DNA of 31,659 nt, taken from positions 1-31,659 of the forward strand of contig CALELM010000085.1 in the NCBI GenBank assembly GCA_937902665.1, given 5' to 3'. This document shows positions 15,687 through 23,733 of this stretch, piece by piece. This DNA is from an uncultured Selenomonadaceae bacterium (GTDB taxonomy: Bacteria > Bacillota > Negativicutes > Selenomonadales > Selenomonadaceae). The translations under genes and the position numbers were made by a program. Positions within the stretch are counted from its first letter, which is position 1, and each line of letters begins with the position of its first letter. The notes under the pieces were generated by a model. That model was not told the origin of the DNA and ran no database searches. It saw only the letters and a list, made by a program, of their open reading frames with translations.

Positions 15687-17015
15687 ATGAAAGCAGGTTT
15701 TATTAGCCTTGGCTGTGCAAAGAATTTGGTGGATACGGAGGTTATGCTCGGTCTTTTGCGAGAGAATGGGATAGAGCTGACACCAAACCCTGCGGATGCC
15801 GATATTATTATTGTGAATACCTGTTCCTTTATTCAGTCGGCAAAAGAGGAAGCCATTACCAGTATCCTGAACATGGCTGAGTATAAGGAAAATGGAAAGT
15901 GCCGTTCCTTGATTGTGGCTGGCTGCCTTGGGCAGAGGTATCATGAGACACTTTTGGATGAACTGCCGGAAGCGGATGCGATTTTGGGAACAGGCTCGTG
16001 GCATCGAATCATGGAAGCCGTTCAGGAGACACTGAAGGGGAATCGTGTTGTTTTGGTGGACGAGAATGCGACAATCTATGACTCGAAATGCCCTCGTATT
16101 CGCACGACACCGGATTACACGGCTTATGTCAAGATTGCAGAGGGATGCAATAACCGTTGCGCTTTCTGCGCAATTCCTTTGATTCGAGGCAAATTCCGCA
16201 GTCGCACGATTGAGGATATTTGCGAAGAGGTTAGGAAACTGGCGGAAAGCGGTGTCAAGGAAATCAATCTGATAGCACAGGACACGACGAACTATGGCCA
16301 TGACATTTACGGAGAGCCTAGTCTAGCAAGGCTTCTGCGGGAGATTGTCAAGATTGAGCCTTTGCAGTGGGTAAGGATTCTCTATTGCTATCCTAAATTC
16401 TTTACGGATGAGCTGATTGATCTGATGGCGACAGAGCCAAAGATTTGCAAGTACGTGGATCTTCCATTGCAGCATGCGGACAATGAGATTCTCCGCAATA
16501 TGCATCGCCCAGACAGCAGGGAGGAGATTGAGTCGCTTCTTGCCAAGATTCGCAGCCGTATTCCTGATGTTACGATTCGTTCAACATTTATTGTCGGTTT
16601 CCCAGGTGAGACGGAGGAGCAGTATCAGGTGCTTCGGGATTTTGTGGAGAAACAGCGTTTTGACAAGGTGGGGATTTTCCCATATTCTCGTGAGGAGGAT
16701 ACGGCTGCTTACGATATGGAGAACCAGATTTCGGAGGAGGATGCCCAAAATCGGTATCATGACTTGATGAGCTTGCAGTGCAAGATCTCGGAGGAGATCA
16801 ATCAAGCGTGGGAAGGAAAGGAAATTGAGGTTCTGGTAGAAGGCAGAGATGAGGAGCAGGAAAATATTGCTTGGGGCCGATCCTATCGTGAGGCACCAGA
16901 GGTAGATGGCATGGTTTTTGTCGAAGGAGACTTGAACAGCCGACCGGGCGATATGGTAAGGATAAAGGTTTCGCAAGGCTTTACCTATGATATGGTAGGG
17001 GAGCGGATGGACTGA
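15687..17015 (+). CDS. rimO: Ribosomal protein S12 methylthiotransferase RimO
   Basis: A 442-residue radical-SAM enzyme that adds a methylthio group to an aspartate of ribosomal protein S12. The N-terminal UPF0004 domain starts KAGFISLGCAKNLVDTEVML and has the three cluster cysteines at 10, 46 and 80. The radical-SAM CNNRCAFC motif has cysteines at 154, 158 and 161. A C-terminal TRAM domain ends in FTYDMVGERMD. The ALPLQHADNEIL-type block (here DLPLQHADNEIL) and FIVGFPGET are characteristic. The ATG at 15687 has TAGGAGGAG upstream. Its stop overlaps the start of pncC (TGATG), so the two are cotranslated. Confidence 0.97.
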   Translation: MKAGFISLGCAKNLVDTEVMLGLLRENGIELTPNPADADIIIVNTCSFIQSAKEEAITSILNMAEYKENGKCRSLIVAGCLGQRYHETLLDELPEADAILGTGSWHRIMEAVQETLKGNRVVLVDENATIYDSKCPRIRTTPDYTAYVKIAEGCNNRCAFCAIPLIRGKFRSRTIEDICEEVRKLAESGVKEINLIAQDTTNYGHDIYGEPSLARLLREIVKIEPLQWVRILYCYPKFFTDELIDLMATEPKICKYVDLPLQHADNEILRNMHRPDSREEIESLLAKIRSRIPDVTIRSTFIVGFPGETEEQYQVLRDFVEKQRFDKVGIFPYSREEDTAAYDMENQISEEDAQNRYHDLMSLQCKISEEINQAWEGKEIEVLVEGRDEEQENIAWGRSYREAPEVDGMVFVEGDLNSRPGDMVRIKVSQGFTYDMVGERMD

Positions 17016-17491
17016 TGAAGGGAGAGCCAGAGCAGGTTGCCCGCTTGCTTCGTGATAAGGGATATACGATTTCCTGCGCAGAGTCCTGTACAGGCGGTTT
17101 GCTGACGAGCTGCTTGACTGACGTGCCGGGGAGTTCTGCGTACATGGCAGGGGCTGTTGTGACCTATACCGATGCATGCAAGGAACGGTTTGCAAAGGTG
17201 AGAAAGGAGACCTTGCAACGTCATGGGGCTGTATCGAGGGAAACTGCCTGCGAGATGGCAGAAGGAATTCGGGAAACCATGGGAACGGATCTCGGTGTGA
17301 GCGTGACGGGAGTCGCTGGTCCTGACGGAGACGGAAGCGGAAAGCCTTTGGGATTGGTCTATATTTCTGTTTCGGGAAGTCAGGGTACTTTTGTCACAGA
17401 AAATCGCTTTGCGGGTGACAGGAGACATGTGAAGGAGCAGAGCGTGGAGAAGGCCTTGCTTATGTTGGCTGATTACTTGGGCAACGGTTAA
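17015..17491 (+). CDS. pncC: CinA C-terminal-type nicotinamide-nucleotide amidohydrolase
   Basis: A 158-residue stand-alone CinA C-terminal domain. Members deamidate nicotinamide mononucleotide to nicotinate mononucleotide in pyridine nucleotide recycling. Signature blocks are SCAESCTGGLLTSCLTDVPG (about 19-38), AGAVVTYTDACK, and SVTGVAGPDGDGSGKPLGLV. The N-terminal MoCF/COG1058 domain of full CinA is absent, as in E. coli PncC. It overlaps the rimO stop by one base, and a DEAD-box gene follows 47 bases later. Confidence 0.93.
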   Translation: MKGEPEQVARLLRDKGYTISCAESCTGGLLTSCLTDVPGSSAYMAGAVVTYTDACKERFAKVRKETLQRHGAVSRETACEMAEGIRETMGTDLGVSVTGVAGPDGDGSGKPLGLVYISVSGSQGTFVTENRFAGDRRHVKEQSVEKALLMLADYLGNG

Positions 17492-17538
17492 AAGGCTGCA
17501 AGGTATGAAAATAATTTTTTAGTCATGGGAGGATTTTT

Positions 17539-19125
17539 TTGAAAAAGGAACTGAAATCATTTGGAGAAATTGAGCTTAGCCGCAAGGTGCTGCTGGCGAT
17601 TCATGATATGGGATTTGAGGAGCCGTCGCCGATTCAGGCACAGACGATTCCATTGGTGATGGAAGGGCATGATGTCATAGGGCAGGCACAGACTGGTACT
17701 GGAAAGACCGCTGCTTTTGGCATTCCTGCTATCGAAAAGGTTATTGATGCGTATCGTCATATTCAGGTGCTTGTCCTGACTCCTACGAGGGAGCTGGCGA
17801 TTCAGACGGCAGAGGAAATGAACAAAATCGGCCGCTATCGCCATGTGCATACGATTCCTGTCTATGGCGGGCAGTCCATTGATAGGCAGATTCGCTCCTT
17901 GAAAAGAGGGGTTCATGCTATTGTGGGAACGCCGGGCAGGTTGCTCGACCATATTCAGCGGGGAACCGTGAAGCTGGATGATGTGCATACGCTGGTTTTG
18001 GATGAAGCAGATGAGATGCTGGACATGGGATTTGTAGATGACATAGAAAGTATTCTCTCGCATATTCCGACGGAGAATCGCCAAACTCTGCTGTTTTCTG
18101 CGACAATGCCGGCACCTATCGAAAAGCTGTCGCATCGGTACATGAGAAATCCGCAGAAGGTGGCTATCAGCAAGGAAAACCTTACCGTGCCGCTCATTGA
18201 CCAGTTTTACTATGAAACGAGGGAAAAGCTGGAAGGTATTTGCCGTGTGCTTGACGTGGAGGAAACGGGCAAGCTGATTGTTTTTTGCCGCACGAAGCGT
18301 GGAGTTGACGAGCTTTGCAGCTCGCTGGATACCCGTGGATATCTTGCAGGCGGACTGCATGGGGATCTTTCGCAGGTTCAGCGTGACCGCGTAATGAAAA
18401 AATTCCGTGATGGGCGGATTGATATTCTGATAGCTACGGATGTTGCTGCGAGAGGCATTGATATTGATGATATCACGCATGTCATCAATTATGACATTCC
18501 GCAGGATCATGAATCCTATGTCCACCGCATTGGAAGAACCGGCAGGGCAGGACGCAAGGGTGTTGCCATGACCTTTATCGAGCCGAGGGAGTATCGGCAG
18601 CTCCGCTTGATCATGCGTTTGGCAAAAACGAAGATTGTCCGCAAGGAGCTTCCATCGGCATCGGATGTTTTGGAGCATCAGAAGGATCTGGTCAAGGAAC
18701 GGCTCTTAAAGACCTTGCAGCAGAATCGATATGATGATTACCATACAATCATTGCGGATATGGCAGCAGAGCATGATTACGATTTTGTAGATATTGCGGC
18801 TGCGGCATTGAAGCTTTCTGTGGAGGGCTTTCAATCGGATGCAGACAGGGAGAGCGTATCGTTCAGCGATACGGGGGGGGCACCGGGTATGGTGCGGCTC
18901 TTCCTGAACATAGGACGTAGCCAAAAAATACGCCCTGTGGATATTGCACGGGCGATTGCAAATGAAGCGGATATTGCGCAGGATCTCATTGGCGTGATAA
19001 ACATTTATGATAAATTCACCTTTGTGGAAGTTCCGGAGAATGTGGCAGAGAGGGTGCTTTCCGTCATGCACAGGAATACGGTCAAGGGTTGCAGGGTCAA
19101 TGTGGAGCCTGCGAGAAAAAAGTGA
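17539..19125 (+). CDS. deaD: DEAD-box ATP-dependent RNA helicase (CshA/DeaD type)
   Basis: A 528-residue helicase that unwinds RNA, usually in ribosome assembly, mRNA decay and cold adaptation. Q motif near 30; Walker A AQTGTGKT (50-57); PTRELA; TPGR; DEAD (155-158); SAT (187-189); then the second RecA lobe with VATDVAARGIDI-type motif and HRIGRTGRAG. The C-terminal ~75 residues (VRLFLNIGRSQKIRPVDI to RVNVEP) are a DbpA-type RNA-binding domain. The start is a TTG at 17539 with GGGAGG 7 bases upstream. A run of eight G lies at codons 445-447, just before the RNA-binding domain. A slip there would remove that domain. Confidence 0.95.
   Translation: MKKELKSFGEIELSRKVLLAIHDMGFEEPSPIQAQTIPLVMEGHDVIGQAQTGTGKTAAFGIPAIEKVIDAYRHIQVLVLTPTRELAIQTAEEMNKIGRYRHVHTIPVYGGQSIDRQIRSLKRGVHAIVGTPGRLLDHIQRGTVKLDDVHTLVLDEADEMLDMGFVDDIESILSHIPTENRQTLLFSATMPAPIEKLSHRYMRNPQKVAISKENLTVPLIDQFYYETREKLEGICRVLDVEETGKLIVFCRTKRGVDELCSSLDTRGYLAGGLHGDLSQVQRDRVMKKFRDGRIDILIATDVAARGIDIDDITHVINYDIPQDHESYVHRIGRTGRAGRKGVAMTFIEPREYRQLRLIMRLAKTKIVRKELPSASDVLEHQKDLVKERLLKTLQQNRYDDYHTIIADMAAEHDYDFVDIAAAALKLSVEGFQSDADRESVSFSDTGGAPGMVRLFLNIGRSQKIRPVDIARAIANEADIAQDLIGVINIYDKFTFVEVPENVAERVLSVMHRNTVKGCRVNVEPARKK
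18873..18880 (+). repeat. Homopolymer of eight G inside the helicase gene
   Basis: Eight G in a row encode part of a Thr-Gly-Gly-Ala turn between the helicase core and the C-terminal RNA-binding domain. Such runs are prone to replication or transcription slippage. Confidence 0.9.
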
Positions 19126-19156
19126 TTTGGCAGAGCAGTAGTGAGGAGAGATTGAC

Positions 19157-19864
19157 ATGAAAAAGAAATTTGTTGCGGCAGGAATTCTTGGCGCTATGCT
19201 GGTGGGCGCAGCTTTTTTTCCTTCCCAGAGCTTGGCAGCAGAGGATACAGCAGTGGAGAAGCCAGCAGCTTCCTCATCAGCACAAAGAACAGATGCCAAG
19301 GCATGTCTTTATATGAATGCGGAATATGGCTATAGTATTTTGTGTCCCAAAAAGCCGAATGTTATTCCTGCTTCTGCGCTTTACGAGGGAGCCAAGGGAA
19401 ATGTACTGATTTTTGATAATGATGGATATAACATCAAGCTGGCATGGGTGGTTCTTGTGGATTCCTTTGAGGACAGTGCAATTCCAAACCTGAATGCTAT
19501 TTCCGTGGAGGATGCCACGAAGGAACTGGAGAGAATCCAAAAGACCAATGGGTATGAAAGTATTGGCCTTTTGAAGATGACTCCGGAGAACAATGCCATT
19601 TTTGCGATTACAGGAAAGGACATCGAGATAGATTCCGATGGAGATGGCACGGTAGATACGGTGGCAACGGCAGAAAACCAGTCCGCAGTTGCATTTTTCC
19701 GTGGAAATGAGGGCGGCAGGTATACGCTGCAGCTTCTCAACAACCCACAGCTGCATCCGCAGATGGTAAGTGATTTCCAGTTTGCGCTTTCCACCTTCCA
19801 GCAAATCAGCCCGAAGATCCTTGCACAGTATGAGCAAGCTATGCAAGAAAAGAAAAAGAAATAA
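19157..19864 (+). CDS. Exported hypothetical protein
   Basis: A 235-residue protein with a clear signal peptide (KKKFVAAGILGAMLVGAAFF, cleavage probably after SLAA near residue 28). The mature part is mixed alpha/beta (YGYSILCPKKPNVIPAS; AIFAITGKDIEIDSDGDGTV) and ends in a lysine tail. DSDGDGTVDT near residues 158-167 matches the calcium-binding loop pattern DxDxDG of dockerins and thrombospondin type-3 repeats, but only one copy is present. GAGGAG precedes the ATG. It follows the helicase gene by 31 bases and is followed by a terminator. I do not recognise a named family; it is likely periplasmic or surface-exposed. Confidence 0.75.
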   Translation: MKKKFVAAGILGAMLVGAAFFPSQSLAAEDTAVEKPAASSSAQRTDAKACLYMNAEYGYSILCPKKPNVIPASALYEGAKGNVLIFDNDGYNIKLAWVVLVDSFEDSAIPNLNAISVEDATKELERIQKTNGYESIGLLKMTPENNAIFAITGKDIEIDSDGDGTVDTVATAENQSAVAFFRGNEGGRYTLQLLNNPQLHPQMVSDFQFALSTFQQISPKILAQYEQAMQEKKKK

Positions 19865-19884
19865 AAAAGGGCAGCCAAAGGGCG

Positions 19885-19922
19885 AGCTCCGAACTTGCGC
19901 AGAGCGTTTGTTCGGGGCTTTT
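19885..19922 (+). terminator. Intrinsic terminator after the exported protein
   Basis: AGCTCCGAAC (19885-19894) pairs with GTTCGGGGCT (19910-19919) with one G-T pair, then TTTT. Confidence 0.82.
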
Positions 19923-19995
19923 CTGTTGCGAAAAATAAGAGAGCAGGGTATGATAGAAGCAGATGGAAGATGTTTTGGGATGGAGGTGTTGAAGG

Positions 19996-20604
19996 TTGAA
20001 GATCAATCGGCTGAATGATTTGTTTTTCAAGTATTTGCTGGGAAGTGATGAACGCAAGGATTTGACGCTGAACTTTCTGAATGCGATACTGGCAGATGGA
20101 GACAGGCGTTTTGAATCCATAGAGTTTACGAATAAGGACCTAGAGCCTGAGGCGGATGCAGGCAAGCTTTCCAAGCTAGATATCCGTGGAGTTTTGGATA
20201 ACGGAGAGCTGATTGATATAGAGGTGCAAGTCTGCTCGTATGCATATATGGCAGAACGTTCCCTGTACTACTGGGCAAGAATGTATGCCGGACAGCTGAA
20301 TGAGGGAGAGGATTACAAGCGCTTGAAGCCAGCGATTGCCTTGAACTTGTTGGATTTCAATCATCTGAAAAAGGAAGCCTTCTGGCATAACACCTATACA
20401 CTGCAGAACACGAATGCAGATCATAAGGCACTCAGCAAGCATTTGGAAATGCATTTTCTGGAGCTTTCAAAGCTGAAAATCAGCGATGTGAAGCAGCTGA
20501 AACGGGGTGAGCTGTGGGGAGCTTATTTCAGTGGGAAATGTACGGAAAAGGAACTGGAAAAGATTGCAATGCACTGGCATATGCTCGAAGTGATGGCAAG
20601 GTAG
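19996..20604 (+). CDS. Rpn-family PD-(D/E)XK nuclease/transposase-like protein, short C-terminus
   Basis: A 202-residue protein of the Rpn/PDDEXK_2 family, DNA endonucleases linked to recombination and often annotated as transposases. The opening INRLNDLFFKYLLGSDERKD and the block SKLDIRGVLDNGELIDIEVQ carry the catalytic Asp and the E-x-Q motif. YMAERSLYYWARMYAGQL is also typical. Most relatives run to about 280-300 residues, and their C-terminal EELERLS...R region is missing here. The frame stops after MLEVMAR, so it may be truncated or decayed. The start is TTG at 19996 with GGAGGTG 7 bases upstream. No inverted repeats flank it. Confidence 0.8.
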   Translation: MKINRLNDLFFKYLLGSDERKDLTLNFLNAILADGDRRFESIEFTNKDLEPEADAGKLSKLDIRGVLDNGELIDIEVQVCSYAYMAERSLYYWARMYAGQLNEGEDYKRLKPAIALNLLDFNHLKKEAFWHNTYTLQNTNADHKALSKHLEMHFLELSKLKISDVKQLKRGELWGAYFSGKCTEKELEKIAMHWHMLEVMAR

Positions 20605-20651
20605 CAGAGCGACCAGACAAGAATATGAATTGGGATTTGCAGAGGATAATT

Positions 20652-21158
20652 ATGAATTTGTCAATAAGAGAATGGAGAATCAGTGATAAATCTGCTTTGG
20701 CAGGAAATCTCAATAATCCGAAAGTTTTGAATAATCTTAGAGATGGGTTGCCTTACCCGTACACGGAACAAGATGCAGAGGATTTTATCACGGCTATGTT
20801 ATCTGCAAACAAGGACAATACGTATGCGTTTGCGATAACACTTGATGATGAAGTGATTGGGAGTATCGGCGTGTTTCGGCAAGATAATATCCATTCTCGA
20901 ACTGCTGAAATGGGATATTACATAGGCGAGTCCTATTGGGGAAATGGCTATATGACAAGTATTATTAAGCAAGTTTGCAAGTATATTTTTGAAAATACAG
21001 ATATTATCCGTATATTTGCCGAGCCATTTGCACACAACAAAGCCTCATGTAGAGTGTTGGAAAAGGCAGGATTCCAATACGAAGGAACATTAAGAAGTAA
21101 TGCTGTGAAAGGTGGCAAAATTGTTGATATGAAAATGTATGCACTTATCAGAGAGTGA
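20652..21158 (+). CDS. GNAT-family N-acetyltransferase (RimJ/RimL-like)
   Basis: A 168-residue acetyltransferase that uses acetyl-CoA. It opens NLSIREWRISDKSALAGNLN, has GSIGVFRQDN, and the acetyl-CoA binding segment MGYYIGESYWGNGYMT. It ends with NKASCRVLEKAGFQYEGTL, all typical of the RimJ/RimL branch, which acetylates protein N-termini or small amines. The substrate here is unknown. The ATG at 20652 has GAGG about 7 bases upstream; a longer in-frame extension overlaps the previous gene and is not credible. The gene is more A+T-rich than its neighbours, which may mean recent acquisition. Confidence 0.87.
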   Translation: MNLSIREWRISDKSALAGNLNNPKVLNNLRDGLPYPYTEQDAEDFITAMLSANKDNTYAFAITLDDEVIGSIGVFRQDNIHSRTAEMGYYIGESYWGNGYMTSIIKQVCKYIFENTDIIRIFAEPFAHNKASCRVLEKAGFQYEGTLRSNAVKGGKIVDMKMYALIRE

Positions 21159-21253
21159 TACAACTTCCTGTTTCACGAGGAGAACGTAATGTACGCACAG
21201 GCAGTCAAGTCCATATTCTCCTGTCTTGTTAAAAAATTAAAATATCGTGTGCT

Positions 21254-21296
21254 AAAAAGCAGTGAGTAATCGTAACAGAAAACTCACTGCTTTTTT
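21254..21296. terminator. Bidirectional intrinsic terminator
   Basis: GCAGTGAGT (21259-21267) pairs with ACTCACTGC (21282-21290). AAAAA precedes the stem and TTTTTT follows it, so it can stop both the acetyltransferase transcript (plus) and the DUF4127 transcript (minus). It overlaps the DUF4127 stop codon. Confidence 0.9.
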
Positions 21297-22977
21297 ATTG
21301 GACTTCTCCTAGAAACAGCGTGGTTTGCAGATAGATCTCAAAGGTTCTCGGCCATGGGTAGCTCATGTCGGCTTGCAGGTCTTGGGCGCAGAGGGAGAGT
21401 TTTTCCGTTGGTGTCGTGACAAGAAATGGCTGGCGGAAGGCTTTTGTATGCTTGTAGTCTGCCAAGCGTTCCTGCATGGCAGACTGGAGCATGGCATTTG
21501 CCCAGCGGTAGTTGTGTTCTAGGTCGAGGTCTCCTGTATTGATATAGCCTGCTTTGATGAGGCTGGTGTTTACAAGGTCTATCACGTCTTTTAGGTAGAA
21601 GGAATCTTCCAAGATGCGGTTTTGCAGGAAGGTGAGATTTGCCGCATAAAGATTTATGGCATCCTGCTTGCTGCATATGTCTCTTTTGGCGGAGGCAAAG
21701 AGAAGGGCTTGCGCAAGAGCCGTCCCGATGGAGTTGCTGGTCGTGTTCCATCCTGCATAGGCAGCCAGCGTGTTGAGAGGATAATCCTCTTGAATCAAAA
21801 GCGGGAGCAGGGTTTCTTCCTTTTGAAAATGCTTGCTGAGGTCAACGAGGGCAATCGGATGATTGCCGGACAAAAGGCTTTGCAGGGCATGGAGGCTGTT
21901 CCTTCGGCTGGCAAGTGTGTCCTCGTCACTGTTATTGCATGAGATGAAAAGGGTGATGTCTGCGTCTTTGGGGGACGCAACAAGCTTTGCATGGAGCATG
22001 CGAAGCTTTTCTTCTGCACTTTCCTTCGTGCTGACAGCCATGTAGGGCATGATGCGGTCGGGTGTTTTTTCATCGTTGTATTTCACGCAGACACAAGGAT
22101 GGAAGTTCATGTCCTTTGTCTTGATTTCTGCCAGCAGTGCCAGTGCGATTTCGTCTGCCCCGTGTGTCAGGAATACCTTGCTTTCTGGAATTTCTTCTGC
22201 TTGCAGGAAATTCTGGAGTTTTTCTTTTTCGATGTTGGGAATGCTGTACTTTTCTCCATCGTCCTGTCCGAGAATCAAGCGTTCCAGTGTGCCTTCTTTG
22301 GCAAGCGAGGCAAGATTGCGGTTGAGCGAGGTGCTTTCCTGAAAGTGGGAAAGATATTTTTCCATGCTTTCGGACGATATTTTTTCTGCAAGGCGGGAAA
22401 GCTCGCTTTCATCGACAGGCAGGCCGGCATGCTGTTTTCCAACCAGTCTGGAATATTCTATGAGGTATCGTTTTTCATAGTAGCCGTCAATAGTGTCCTG
22501 CGGTGTCAGTCTTGGCAGGATGCTGAATGCATAAATCGGTATGTTTGGGAAATCCCTGTGCAGCTGACGGAGAAAGGCAAAAAGCTCTGCCTGCTTTTCG
22601 GGCGGGGCTTCTTTTTCACGGGCGGCGAGAAGTCCTCCGTAGAGAAGCTGATCAATGGAAAGTATGACGGCATGGCTTCTTGCAATGTTTTCTTTTATCC
22701 ACGCTGGAAGCTTTTGCGTATCGGCAGGGAGGGAGTAGTAGTCCTGCAGTTCAGAGGGAGGGGACAATACCTCATAGCCGGCAATGCTTCCTGCCTGCAG
22801 GACAAAATTTCGGCAGGGCGGCCTTCCGTCCAAGGGAATCAGGAGAATTTTTTTTGAGGAAGCCTGCGATGCTTCCGGATATACTGCGGTGCAAGGGTAG
22901 CTTGGGTGCAGGACGCATTGGTAATAGGAGAGCAGAAGGAGTACGCAGACGGACAGGGCAAACAGTCTTTTTTTCAC
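21295..22977 (-). CDS. DUF4127 family exported or membrane-anchored protein
   Basis: A 560-residue protein matching DUF4127, found in Firmicutes and actinobacteria, without a known function. The N-terminal hydrophobic segment (KKRLFALSVCVLLLLSYYQC) is a signal peptide or anchor. Family blocks include ILLIPLDGRPPCRNFV, DQLLYGGLLAAR, and NTLAAYAGWNTTSNSIGTAL, the last two being highly typical. The preferred start is GTG at 22975-22977 because AAGGAG lies 7-9 bases before it; the ATG 18 bases further upstream lies before that site. It is monocistronic, with its own promoter and a shared terminator. A hydrolase-like fold has been suspected from conserved Asp/Asn/His, but I do not assert it. Confidence 0.88.
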   Translation of the reverse strand: MKKRLFALSVCVLLLLSYYQCVLHPSYPCTAVYPEASQASSKKILLIPLDGRPPCRNFVLQAGSIAGYEVLSPPSELQDYYSLPADTQKLPAWIKENIARSHAVILSIDQLLYGGLLAAREKEAPPEKQAELFAFLRQLHRDFPNIPIYAFSILPRLTPQDTIDGYYEKRYLIEYSRLVGKQHAGLPVDESELSRLAEKISSESMEKYLSHFQESTSLNRNLASLAKEGTLERLILGQDDGEKYSIPNIEKEKLQNFLQAEEIPESKVFLTHGADEIALALLAEIKTKDMNFHPCVCVKYNDEKTPDRIMPYMAVSTKESAEEKLRMLHAKLVASPKDADITLFISCNNSDEDTLASRRNSLHALQSLLSGNHPIALVDLSKHFQKEETLLPLLIQEDYPLNTLAAYAGWNTTSNSIGTALAQALLFASAKRDICSKQDAINLYAANLTFLQNRILEDSFYLKDVIDLVNTSLIKAGYINTGDLDLEHNYRWANAMLQSAMQERLADYKHTKAFRQPFLVTTPTEKLSLCAQDLQADMSYPWPRTFEIYLQTTLFLGEVQ

Positions 22978-23009
22978 GGGAATTCTCCTTTGCATGAATG
23001 ATTGCTATC

Positions 23010-23038
23010 ATTAAAACATAAGAGAGGTTGTGTTGCAA
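23010..23038 (-). promoter_or_regulatory. Candidate promoter for the DUF4127 gene
   Basis: On the minus strand TTGCAA (23033-23038) and TTTAAT (23010-23015) are 17 bases apart, 33 bases from the start codon. Confidence 0.65.
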
Positions 23039-23097
23039 GTGTTTTCCGCTCTTTTCAGCAGCTGCTGAGGAAGCAGATTCTCGGTATCGTCTTGCGG

Positions 23098-23126
23098 TTG
23101 ACATGGGTTTCTTTCTTCTGTATCAT
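23098..23126 (+). promoter_or_regulatory. Promoter of the purine operon
   Basis: TTGACA (23098-23103) and TATCAT (23121-23126) are separated by exactly 17 bases. The leader to purE is about 62 bases. I see no purine riboswitch in it and no obvious PurR palindrome. Confidence 0.8.
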
Positions 23127-23194
23127 TAGAGGTAAGTTGGAGAAAAGCAAGTTTCACATTGAATTTTGTTTTGCGGATAGGAGAGGAGAGTCTC

Positions 23195-23683
23195 ATGAAG
23201 AAAGTAGCAGTTATGATGGGAAGCGATTCTGATTGGCCAATCTTGAAGCCTGCGGCAGATCTTTTGAAGCAGTTTGGGATTGCGTCGGAGGTCGTGGTGG
23301 CTTCGGCACATCGTACACCTGCCAAGGTCAGGGAGTTCGTTTCGGAGGCACAGGAGCAGGGGATTGGTGCGTTTATTGTGGCGGCAGGCGCGGCAGCCCA
23401 TTTGGCAGGCGTGGTTGCAAGCTATACGACATTGCCCGTGATTGGTGTGCCAATCAATGCAACCGCGCTCAATGGCATGGATGCACTTTTGAGTACGGTG
23501 CAGATGCCGTCGGGAGTTCCTGTGGCAACGATGGCAATCAATGGTGCAAAGAATGCCGCTATTTTTGCTGTGCAGATTTTTGCAGTAGAAGATGCGTCCT
23601 TGGCAGAACAGTTGAAGGCTTATCGTGAGAAGATGGTACAGGAAGTAGAGAAGAAGGCAGCCCGGGTTGCGGCACAGTTGTAA
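23195..23683 (+). CDS. purE: 5-(carboxyamino)imidazole ribonucleotide mutase PurE
   Basis: A 162-residue class I PurE, which converts N5-CAIR to CAIR in purine synthesis. It shows the nucleotide-binding GSDSDWP (9-15), SAHRTP (37-42), and the GAAAHLAGVVAS loop, followed by PVIGVPINATALNGMDALLS. Class I enzymes need PurK to supply N5-CAIR, but purK is not in this window. The ATG at 23195 has GGAGAGGAGA upstream; longer in-frame starts are less well placed. It is the first gene of the purE-M-N-H-D operon. Confidence 0.97.
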   Translation: MKKVAVMMGSDSDWPILKPAADLLKQFGIASEVVVASAHRTPAKVREFVSEAQEQGIGAFIVAAGAAAHLAGVVASYTTLPVIGVPINATALNGMDALLSTVQMPSGVPVATMAINGAKNAAIFAVQIFAVEDASLAEQLKAYREKMVQEVEKKAARVAAQL

Positions 23684-23733
23684 TGCTGTGACGTTTTCGG
23701 GGTGTCTTTTATTGTGCAGTGTTGGAGGAAGAA

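Noticed and set aside
17557..18678. 373-codon minus-strand frame inside the DEAD-box gene
   Set aside because: The plus strand encodes a full helicase with all motifs; the opposite frame is a shadow with unlikely composition.
23127..23194. PurR-type operator or riboswitch in the purE leader
   Set aside because: The leader is short, lacks a palindrome resembling known PurR boxes and lacks aptamer motifs.
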